From: Flavobacterium sp. UBA5153
GTDB taxonomy: Bacteria; Bacteroidota; Bacteroidia; Flavobacteriales; Flavobacteriaceae
Assembly (NCBI GenBank): GCA_002413745.1
Contig: DHXP01000067.1
Coordinates: forward strand, 30,636-88,772
DNA length: 58,137 bases
Reading direction: 5' to 3'
The notes beneath the pieces are model-generated. The model saw only the letters and a program-made list of their open reading frames with translations, was not told where the DNA came from and ran no database searches. Positions 9,701-16,237 of this stretch are shown here, one piece after another (the first letter of the stretch is position 1; each line of letters starts with the position of its first letter). The translations under genes and the position numbers were made by a program.

Positions 9701-10395
9701 TGGCAAACGCAATGTTCTTGGCTGGATTTGACGTAAAAGACGTTCATATGACTGATTTGATTTCGGGACGTGAAAATCTGGAAGATATTCAATTTATTGG
9801 AGCTGTTGGAGGTTTCTCGAATTCAGATGTTTTGGGTTCTGCCAAAGGTTGGGCTGGAGCATTTTTATACAACGAGAAAGCAAAAGCAGCATTGGAAAAC
9901 TTCTTCAAACGGGAAGACACTTTGTCTGTTGGGATTTGCAATGGTTGCCAATTATTTGTGGAATTAGGATTAATCAATTCGGAACACGAAGAGAAACCAC
10001 GAATGTTGCACAACGAAAGCCACAAACACGAAAGTATTTTTACTTCGGTGAAAGTGCAAGAAAACAATTCGGTGATGCTTTCGACTTTAGCTGGAAGCAC
10101 ATTGGGAGTTTGGGTTTCACACGGAGAAGGAAAATTCCAATTGCCACTAGCCGAAGATCAATACCAGATTGTTGGAAAATACGGTTACGAAGGTTATCCG
10201 GCAAATCCTAATGGTTCTGATTATAACACGGCGATGCTTTGCGATACAACAGGAAGACATTTGGTTATGATGCCACACATTGAGCGTTCCACTTTCCAAT
10301 GGAACTGGGCAAATTATCCGAAAGACAGAAACGATGAAGTTACGCCTTGGCACGAAGCATTCGTGAATGCAAGATTGTGGATTGAGAAAGTATAA
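6742..10395 (+). CDS. purL: Phosphoribosylformylglycinamidine synthase, single-chain
   Basis: FGAM synthase of 1217 residues; it converts FGAR, glutamine and ATP to FGAM in purine synthesis. The start is the ATG at 6742; an in-frame TTG at 6712 is part of the promoter -7 box. Order: N-terminal PurS-like domain, linker, two AIRS-type ATPase halves (SEHCRHKIF near residue 165, ETHNFPTTVEPFNGA near 255) and a C-terminal class I glutaminase with nucleophile Cys1066 in GICNGC and the late HIERSTFQW motif. A dispersed palindromic word lies in frame in the linker before the glutaminase, near residues 962-971 (see findings). Everything else looks intact. Confidence 0.96.
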   Translation: MIHFFENQSKTIFAVQTQNPLSAQDISKLNWLFADSNKIEKSVLTDFFVGSRATMVTPWSTNAVEITQNMGISGILRIEEFHKTSADSSDFDPMLSQKYSELNQEIFTINIKPEPILEIDDIAAYNKKEGLALSQEEIDYLDNLSTKLGRKLTDSEVFGFSQVNSEHCRHKIFNGTFVIDGEEKESSLFKLIKKTSSENPNDIVSAYKDNVAFVKGPRVQQFAPKTADKPDFYEIKEFDSVISLKAETHNFPTTVEPFNGAATGSGGEIRDRLAGGQGSLPLAGTAVYMTSYSRLEKNREWENAVEERKWLYQTPMDILIKASNGASDFGNKFGQPLITGSVLTFEHEENNRKIGYDKVIMQAGGIGYGKLDQAIKHKPQEGDKIVILGGENYRIGMGGAAVSSSDTGAFSSGIELNAVQRSNPEMQKRAANAIRGMVESDVNPIVSIHDHGAGGHLNCLSELVEETGGLIDLDKLPVGDPTLSAKEIIGNESQERMGLVIGQKDIDLLQKIADRERSPMYQVGEVTGNHRFTFESKSTGAKPMDFALEDMFGSSPKVVMNDKTIVYNYPDLEYSIKNITTYLEQVLQLEAVACKDWLTNKVDRCVGGKVAKQQCAGPLQLPLNNCGVMALDYLGKEGIATSIGHSPIAALIDPVAGSRTAIAESLSNIVWAPIKEGMKGISLSANWMWACKNEGEDARLYAAVKACSDFAIELGINIPTGKDSLSMKQKYPNDEVIAPGTVIISAGGNCTDIRKVVEPVLQKDGGSIYYINLSQDDFKLGGSSFAQILNSIGNEAPTIKDATFFKNAFNTIQELILDNQILAGHDIGSGGLITTLLEMCFADVNLGAKIDFSVFEEKDIIKYLFSENIAIVFQAKDDAVVESKLKSNNVAFYKLGTVTNEETLDFGPCGLSIPKYRDIWFKTSFLLDQKQAKNGTAQARFDNYKNQALHYTFPAHFTGKLPVISSAVERPKAAIIREKGSNSEREMANAMFLAGFDVKDVHMTDLISGRENLEDIQFIGAVGGFSNSDVLGSAKGWAGAFLYNEKAKAALENFFKREDTLSVGICNGCQLFVELGLINSEHEEKPRMLHNESHKHESIFTSVKVQENNSVMLSTLAGSTLGVWVSHGEGKFQLPLAEDQYQIVGKYGYEGYPANPNGSDYNTAMLCDTTGRHLVMMPHIERSTFQWNWANYPKDRNDEVTPWHEAFVNARLWIEKV
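9625..9653 (+). repeat. Dispersed palindromic word inside purL
   Basis: CTGTCATCTCGAGCGCAGTC (9625-9644), then GAGAGACC, lies in frame in purL. It contains CTCGAGCGCAGTCGAG, a near-palindrome of the same style as the intergenic repeat at 23182-23233 (CTGAGCGCGGTCGAAG). It encodes VISSAVERPK in the inter-domain linker. Confidence 0.65.
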
Positions 10396-10412
10396 TTAGA
10401 AACTTATAACAC

Positions 10413-10450
10413 ATAAAAAAAACCATTCGCAAGCGAATGGTTTTTTTATG
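10413..10450. terminator. Bidirectional terminator between purL and the sulfatase gene
   Basis: AAACCATTCGC and GCGAATGGTTT pair around AA and are flanked by A and T runs. The stem extends outward through CACATAAAA and TTTTATGTG. It can end purL on the plus strand and the minus-strand unit from the other side. Confidence 0.85.
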
Positions 10451-10464
10451 TGTTCACTGGAAAA

Positions 10465-10593
10465 TTACCTCTTTTTTCCGGCTAATTCTTTCCTGTTTTT
10501 ATAGGTCTTCAAATATTCGCCTTTAGGTTTACCATCCTCAAAGGAACTCCATTTTATGATATTGGTAATATGGTCAAAAATAGTTGGTGATTT
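10465..10593 (-). pseudogene. Possible orphan C-terminal coding remnant downstream of the sulfatase
   Basis: Directly after the sulfatase stop (10594-10596), and in the same frame, the minus strand stays open for 42 codons. It encodes a protein-like sequence containing TIFDHITNIIKWSSFEDGKP and KGEYLKTYKNRKELAGKKR, then a stop and a terminator. No ATG, GTG or TTG lies in frame before that block, so it cannot start conventionally. It could be the tail of a lost small gene, or a downstream extension of the sulfatase cut off by a stop. I do not recognise the family. Confidence 0.4.
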
Positions 10594-12525
10594 TTATTTG
10601 GTATACATTTTTTTGTCCATTACCCTATCCATGTAATCTTGGATAAATGCTTTACAACGCAATTCAATATCATCCATTTCTGAATTTCTATTTTTTATTA
10701 AATTGTTTTTTAAGCCTTTATCATTTTTATCATAAAACCCAAGAGCCTTTTTACCATCGAAAGTACAAATGTAATTTCCTCTTGAAAATTGATAGATATT
10801 TCCAGTAGAATTAATAACAAATGGTTCGCTTGATTTCTTGTCGAACAAACTTCTGCCCCAACTTCTAAACGGTTTTTTGTAACCAATCATGTCCAAAATC
10901 GTTGGGTAAATATCTATTTGTTGTGCCAAATCATCGTCGACACCCACATATTTACTGTTAGGTTTATAGATAATAATGGGAACTGCATACCGGTTTATTG
11001 GTTTTTGATATTCATCATAATAAATTTGGTTACAGTGATCGGCAACCAAAATAAAAATGGTATTAGAAAACCAAGGTTGTTTTTTAGCCTCGGTAAAAAA
11101 TCGCTTTAAGGCAAAATCGGTATATTCTGCACATTTATGAATGGGAACGCCGCCTTCATGAAACCTATTTTTATATTTATCAGGAATAATATACGGCTCA
11201 TGGGAAGAAACGGTAAAAACGGTGGCAAAAAATGGCGTTTTCTTTTTGTCCAAGGTGTTTTTCATGAATTGAAGAAAAGGTTCGTCCCAAATTCCCCAAA
11301 AACCATCAAATTGCGAATCGTCATTAAACTCGGTTCTTCCATAATAATGTTCGATGCCAAGAATATTTCCAAAACCCAAAAATCCCATCGAACCATTTGC
11401 CGCTCCATGAAAAAAGGAAGTATCATACCCTTCACCTTTTAGTGTGGAAACCAGCGATTCTATTTTCTGTTTTGGATAAGGTGAAGAGGTGAAAGCATCC
11501 TTAAAGGACGGAATTCCTGCTAAAACTGAAGACATTCCGTGAATGGATTGTCGACCATTGGCATAAGCATTTGTATAAATCATGCTGTGTTGTGACAAGG
11601 AATCCAAAAACGGTGCATGTGTTTTATAATTGGGGATTTTAGCGTTTTTATTGAACGCTCCAATATATTCCCGCCCATAACTTTCCAAAATAAAGACAAC
11701 CACATTGGGCTTGGTTTCAGGATTATTGTGGTATTGTTTTATGGGTTGGATTTTATCTAAAATCACTTGATCGTTGACATCCGGATAGTTCGTTTTTAGG
11801 AAACTATTGGTAAACAATGTTCGGAAAATCGCAAAAGGTGTGTTGAGCACAATGTCCGAATGGACAATGTTTTTCACATGACGACTGGCGTCCAAAAGAT
11901 TTATTGGTCGAGTGGATTTATCGAAATCGCCTCCACGAATGCCTCCTATCGTAAACAATACGATTATCAAAAATCCAATTGTCGAGAAACCAAAGTAATG
12001 CAATTTTTTGGTTGGTCGAGAAACCTGAACTTCCACCTTTTTATATAAATAAATCCAAAGTGTCGAAAAAAGAAGAAACAGAACAACTACGTGCCAATAA
12101 TCAATCAAAAAGCTGAAAAACAAAACCTTTTTATTGGTTTCATGCTCTATAACATTCAGCGCCACGATTGTGGTACGCGCAAAAGTGTATTTGTAATAAA
12201 TAAAATCGATAAAATTGGTGGCATAAGCCAGCAAATTAGTGATAAAATAGAGAAATAAAAGAAACTTTTGATAGCCGACATTCGTGTTTTTAAAAAATGG
12301 CAATACCGAAAACAGAATAAAAAGAAGGTTCACATATAAAATTGCCGTAGTATCAAAGGCCAAACCATAATAGCAAAGAGATAGCAAATCCGAAACCGAA
12401 TCAACTCGCAACAGCTCAGTATTATAAAGATAAAAAAGAATTCGTGCAATAAAATAAAAAATATAAGCCAAGGATAGTCTATAAAACAGGACTTTATATT
12501 CATTCAAGCGCAAGTGTTTGTGCAT
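10594..12525 (-). CDS. LtaS-like membrane sulfatase / phosphoglycerol transferase family protein
   Basis: 643 residues from the ATG at 12525; the in-frame extension to 12630 crosses the promoter and was dropped. About five transmembrane segments occupy residues 1-220, followed by an extracytoplasmic alkaline-phosphatase-fold domain. Metal-site motifs are FILESYGREY, the nucleophile region ANGRQSIHGMSS (Ser or Thr expected), FFHGAANGSMGF and FILVADHCNQ. The architecture matches lipoteichoic acid synthase and related Gram-negative phosphoethanolamine or phosphoglycerol transferases. In a flavobacterium a role in envelope lipid or glycan decoration is more likely than teichoic acid synthesis. 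The substrate is unknown. Confidence 0.87.
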   Translation of the reverse strand: MHKHLRLNEYKVLFYRLSLAYIFYFIARILFYLYNTELLRVDSVSDLLSLCYYGLAFDTTAILYVNLLFILFSVLPFFKNTNVGYQKFLLFLYFITNLLAYATNFIDFIYYKYTFARTTIVALNVIEHETNKKVLFFSFLIDYWHVVVLFLLFSTLWIYLYKKVEVQVSRPTKKLHYFGFSTIGFLIIVLFTIGGIRGGDFDKSTRPINLLDASRHVKNIVHSDIVLNTPFAIFRTLFTNSFLKTNYPDVNDQVILDKIQPIKQYHNNPETKPNVVVFILESYGREYIGAFNKNAKIPNYKTHAPFLDSLSQHSMIYTNAYANGRQSIHGMSSVLAGIPSFKDAFTSSPYPKQKIESLVSTLKGEGYDTSFFHGAANGSMGFLGFGNILGIEHYYGRTEFNDDSQFDGFWGIWDEPFLQFMKNTLDKKKTPFFATVFTVSSHEPYIIPDKYKNRFHEGGVPIHKCAEYTDFALKRFFTEAKKQPWFSNTIFILVADHCNQIYYDEYQKPINRYAVPIIIYKPNSKYVGVDDDLAQQIDIYPTILDMIGYKKPFRSWGRSLFDKKSSEPFVINSTGNIYQFSRGNYICTFDGKKALGFYDKNDKGLKNNLIKNRNSEMDDIELRCKAFIQDYMDRVMDKKMYTK

Positions 12526-12549
12526 TTTGTATAAATTAATTAAACTTTG

Positions 12550-12578
12550 CAAAGGTATTACAATTAATCTATTACAAA
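12550..12578 (-). promoter_or_regulatory. Promoter of the LtaS-like sulfatase gene
   Basis: On the minus strand TTTG and TACCTTTG are separated by 17 bases, a full match to the Bacteroidetes pattern. The ATG lies 24 bases downstream of the -7 box. Confidence 0.65.
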
Positions 12579-12697
12579 TTGTTAAAAAAAGATCAAAAAA
12601 ATCAAAACTTGCGAATTTTGCACAAAACATTTAAAAGAATAAAAATTGTTCACTAATTATTTATTACTTAATTTGCGATAAATTAACATTATTCCAA

Positions 12698-14470
12698 ATG
12701 GCAGAAATCACCAGATTATTTGAGTTTCCCTATTTTCAATTAGAGCATTATTCGATTCCAGATGCTTTGGTTACCAAGTATAATGGTGTTTGGGTAAAAA
12801 CTTCGACTGAAGAATACATCGCAAAAGTAAATGCAATTTCGAGAGCATTAGTGAGAATGGGAATTAAAAAAGATGATAAAATTGCCCTGATTTCTACCAA
12901 TAATAGAACTGAATGGAACATTATGGATATCGGGGTTTTGCAAACTGGCGCACAAACTATTCCAATTTATCCCACAATTTCCGAAGATGATTACGAATAC
13001 ATATTGAACCATTCCGGTTCCATTTATTGTTTTGTCTCTGATGACGAAGTATTGCAAAAAGTAAATTTAATAAAACATAAAGTCCCGAATCTAAAAGAAG
13101 TATATTCCTTTAACGAGATTGAAGGTTGTAAAAATTGGACGGAATTGCTAATTCTTGGCGAAGACCAAAGCAATCAAGATGTTGTCGAAGACAGGAAAAA
13201 CCACGTTAAATCCGAAGATTTAGCCACCATAATATACACCTCCGGAACAACGGGAAAACCAAAAGGAGTGATGCTTTCGCATCAAAACATCGTGTCCAAT
13301 GTCTTGGCCAGCGCCATGAGAATTCCTTTTGAAGCCGGAAAAAGTCGTGCTATGAGCTTCTTGCCCGTATGCCATATTTTAGAAAGAATGGTGTTGTATT
13401 TATATCAATATTATGGAGTTTCCATTTATTTTGGTGAATCAATTGACAAAATAGGCGACAACGTAAAAGAAGTAAAACCTACCGTAATGACCGCTGTTCC
13501 TAGGCTTATTGAAAAAGTTTATGATAAAATTTTCGCCAAAGGCGCTTCACTTTCAGGCATTAAAAGAAAATTATTCTTCTGGGCCATCGATTTAGGACTG
13601 AAATATGAACCTTATGGAGCCAATGGATTTTGGTACGAAATGCAATTAAAAATTGCAAGAAAACTCATCTTCAGCAAATGGAGAGAAGGTTTGGGTGGCA
13701 ATTTAGATCTAATGGTTTCCGGAAGCGCCGCTTTACAGCCAAGACTGGCCAGAATATTTGCCGCAGCAGAAATTCCTGTAATGGAGGGCTATGGCTTGTC
13801 CGAAACCTCTCCCGTAATCGCGGTAAATGACACTCGCAACCACGGTTTCAAAATTGGAACCGTAGGTAAAATAATTGATCACGTAGAGGTAAAAATTGCC
13901 GAAGACGGAGAGATTTTGTGTAAAGGACCAAACGTGATGATAGGTTATTACAAAGACAATGCTTTAACTAGTGAAGCAATAGTGGATGGTTATTTTCACA
14001 CGGGCGACATTGGCGAAATTGACAGTGAAGGCTTCCTTAAAATTACGGATCGCAAGAAGGAAATGTTTAAGACTTCGGGAGGTAAATATATTTCGCCGCA
14101 ATTACTGGAAAATGCAATGAAACAATCCCGTTTTATCGAGCAAATTATGGTCATTGGAGATGGACAAAAAATGCCTGCAGCCTTTATTCAACTCAACTTT
14201 GATTTTGTCAGACAATGGGAAAAAATCCACGGAATAACTGTTGGTTCAACCAATGAAGAAATTATTAAAAATCCAAAAGTTATCGAGCGCATTCAAGAAG
14301 AAGTGGACTTTTTTAATGAAAAATTTGGCAATTGGGAAAAAATAAAACGTTTTGAACTAACTCCTGATGTTTGGTCTGTTGCCGGCGGTCACCTTACGCC
14401 TACTCTAAAACTAAAACGAAAAATAGTAATGGATAAATATATTGATTTATTCCATAAAATATATAATTAG
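12698..14470 (+). CDS. Long-chain fatty acid-CoA ligase (AMP-forming)
   Basis: An ANL-superfamily acyl-CoA synthetase of 590 residues; it activates fatty acids to acyl-CoA with ATP, feeding the beta-oxidation genes 1-10 kb downstream. The AMP-binding P-loop YTSGTTGKPKG lies at residues 180-190, followed by GYGLSETSP, FHTGDIGEID and DRKKEMFKTSGGKYISP (the catalytic C-domain lysine region). There are no membrane segments. A weak promoter is visible upstream (TTG near 12647, a one-mismatch box TTAATTTG near 12668). The next gene starts 23 bases downstream on the same strand, so the two may be co-transcribed. Confidence 0.93.
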   Translation: MAEITRLFEFPYFQLEHYSIPDALVTKYNGVWVKTSTEEYIAKVNAISRALVRMGIKKDDKIALISTNNRTEWNIMDIGVLQTGAQTIPIYPTISEDDYEYILNHSGSIYCFVSDDEVLQKVNLIKHKVPNLKEVYSFNEIEGCKNWTELLILGEDQSNQDVVEDRKNHVKSEDLATIIYTSGTTGKPKGVMLSHQNIVSNVLASAMRIPFEAGKSRAMSFLPVCHILERMVLYLYQYYGVSIYFGESIDKIGDNVKEVKPTVMTAVPRLIEKVYDKIFAKGASLSGIKRKLFFWAIDLGLKYEPYGANGFWYEMQLKIARKLIFSKWREGLGGNLDLMVSGSAALQPRLARIFAAAEIPVMEGYGLSETSPVIAVNDTRNHGFKIGTVGKIIDHVEVKIAEDGEILCKGPNVMIGYYKDNALTSEAIVDGYFHTGDIGEIDSEGFLKITDRKKEMFKTSGGKYISPQLLENAMKQSRFIEQIMVIGDGQKMPAAFIQLNFDFVRQWEKIHGITVGSTNEEIIKNPKVIERIQEEVDFFNEKFGNWEKIKRFELTPDVWSVAGGHLTPTLKLKRKIVMDKYIDLFHKIYN

Positions 14471-14493
14471 CATCTCACATAAAACTAAAAATT

Positions 14494-15546
14494 ATGAAAC
14501 TCAAAACCCTAATTTATTTATTATTTGTGCCGTTTTTATTTACTAATTGTAACGAAAAAACAAAAGAAGATTCCATAAAAGCAAATTACTTGGACTTCTC
14601 CAAACGTGACGACCAGTTTACGGGTGGTATAAAGATGATTCCAATTACGACTCCAATCGGCAAATTCAAAGTTTGGACGAAAACCGTTGGAAACAATCCC
14701 AAAATAAAAGTGCTGCTGCTTCACGGTGGACCAGGCTTAACACACGAATGTTTTGAAAGTTTTGATGGTTATTTTCCACAAGAAAGTATCGAATATATTT
14801 ATTATGACCAATTAGGTTCGTATTACAGTGATCAACCCAACGACAATCAATTATGGACTACTGAACGTTTCGTCGAAGAAGTGGAACAAGCCAGAAAAGC
14901 ATTGAAATTAGACAATACCAATTTTTATTTGTTGGGACAATCTTGGGGAGGAATTCTAGCAATGGAATATGCGCTGAAATACCAAAAAAACCTGAAAGGT
15001 TTGATTATTTCAAATATGATGGCAAGTGCTCCAGATTATAATAAATATGCAGCAGAAGTACTAGGGCCACAAATGGATCCAAAAATCTTGAAACAAATTC
15101 AAGACATCGAAAAAAACAATGATTTTGCCAATCCAAAATACAGCGAACTCCTTTTCAAATATTATTATACAGAACACATTCTCAGAAAACCATTGGAAGA
15201 ATGGCCAGAGTCAATTACCCGAGCTTTCAAACATCTTAACCCTAATGTGTATGTTTATATGCAAGGTCAAAGCGAATTTGGGATTACTGGAAATGCCACT
15301 CTCAAAAACTGGGATGTGAAATCAAGACTTAAAACCCTGACGGTTCCGACGCTGACAATTGGCGCAAAATATGACACGATGGATCCAGAACATATGAAAT
15401 GGATTTCAGAAGAAGTTCAAAATGGACGATTCTTGTTTTGTCCCAATGGAAGTCATCTCTCCCAATATGATGATCAAAAAACCTATTTTCCAGGTATAAT
15501 CAAATTCCTGAAAGATGTGGATAGTGGTGATTTTAAGAAATCTTGA
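14494..15546 (+). CDS. Proline iminopeptidase-like alpha/beta hydrolase lipoprotein
   Basis: A peptidase of family S33 type, 350 residues. MKLKTLIYLLFVPFLFTNC is a lipoprotein signal with Cys19. The oxyanion motif HGGPG lies near residue 78, nucleophile Ser150 in GQSWGG, Asp294 in AKYDTMD and His321 in GSHLSQ. HGGPG and GQSWGG are characteristic of prolyl aminopeptidases and tricorn-interacting factor-like enzymes, so it should release N-terminal residues, often proline, from peptides in the periplasm. It lies 23 bases after the acyl-CoA ligase. Confidence 0.87.
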   Translation: MKLKTLIYLLFVPFLFTNCNEKTKEDSIKANYLDFSKRDDQFTGGIKMIPITTPIGKFKVWTKTVGNNPKIKVLLLHGGPGLTHECFESFDGYFPQESIEYIYYDQLGSYYSDQPNDNQLWTTERFVEEVEQARKALKLDNTNFYLLGQSWGGILAMEYALKYQKNLKGLIISNMMASAPDYNKYAAEVLGPQMDPKILKQIQDIEKNNDFANPKYSELLFKYYYTEHILRKPLEEWPESITRAFKHLNPNVYVYMQGQSEFGITGNATLKNWDVKSRLKTLTVPTLTIGAKYDTMDPEHMKWISEEVQNGRFLFCPNGSHLSQYDDQKTYFPGIIKFLKDVDSGDFKKS

Positions 15547-15568
15547 AAATCCAACCTTTAAATATTCC

Positions 15569-15598
15569 AAACTCCTCCGCTTCTGAGGAGTTTTTTTA
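15569..15598 (+). terminator. Rho-independent terminator
   Basis: AACTCCTC pairs with GAGGAGTT around CGCTTCT, followed by T7. It ends the acyl-CoA ligase/iminopeptidase unit. Confidence 0.85.
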
Positions 15599-15630
15599 TG
15601 TCAAAAAAATAACAAAAAAATATTTTTTTT

Positions 15631-15663
15631 ATTATGCGTGCATAGTATTTTTTATTATCTTTG
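15631..15663 (+). promoter_or_regulatory. marR promoter with candidate MarR operator
   Basis: The -7 box TATCTTTG lies at 15656-15663. Just upstream, in the expected spacer, TATGC at 15633-15637 and GCATA at 15640-15644 form an inverted repeat of the size and kind bound by MarR dimers. Its position over the promoter suggests autorepression, possibly extending to the fad genes. The 5' leader to the marR ATG is about 90 bases. Confidence 0.5.
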
Positions 15664-15760
15664 AAAACGATTGCGTAAATTAATACCCTGTTTTACCGAA
15701 ACATAATTGAAAAGAAATCATCTTTTTTATAACCGGTTATAACATAATCAAAAAACATAA

Positions 15761-16192
15761 ATGAAAGACAAAACAATAGATTACATACTTCGTGCCACTT
15801 GGCAAGCCGTTGCCAGAATGTACAACGAAGAGGCCGCAAAATATGGTGCCACAATGGCAACCGGTTTTGCTTTATTGAGCATTGACAAAGACAACGGAAC
15901 TCCTTCTACAGCCTTGGGACCAAAAATGGGAATGGAAGCCACGAGTTTAACCAGGACACTGAAATCCATGGAAGATAAAGGTTTAATTATTAGAAAGAAA
16001 AACCCTTTTGACGGTCGCGGTGTTTTAATTTACCTGACCGAATTTGGAAAAGAAAAAAGAGAATTGTCAAAAAACACCGTTTTAAAATTCAACGAAACTT
16101 TGAAGCAACATATTCCCGAAGAAAAACTTCAACATTTTATTGAAGTTTCAGAAATCATCAATGAATTAATCACAGAAAAGAAAATATTTTAA
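15761..16192 (+). CDS. MarR family transcriptional regulator
   Basis: 143 residues with a winged-helix MarR core. The recognition-helix region is TALGPKMGMEATSLTRTLKSM and the wing is KGLIIRKKNPFDGRGVLIYLTEFG. It lies 45 bases upstream of fadN on the same strand. By context it probably controls the beta-oxidation block in response to an acyl-CoA or fatty acid. This is an inference: the ligand is not readable from sequence. Confidence 0.9.
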   Translation: MKDKTIDYILRATWQAVARMYNEEAAKYGATMATGFALLSIDKDNGTPSTALGPKMGMEATSLTRTLKSMEDKGLIIRKKNPFDGRGVLIYLTEFGKEKRELSKNTVLKFNETLKQHIPEEKLQHFIEVSEIINELITEKKIF

Positions 16193-16237
16193 CTAAACGC
16201 TTATTGCTTAAAGCATAAAGCCTAAAGATTTTTATAA

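Noticed and set aside
12526-12630. N-terminal extension of the LtaS-like sulfatase
   Set aside because: It spans the promoter -33/-7 elements; the ATG at 12525 directly precedes the membrane segments.
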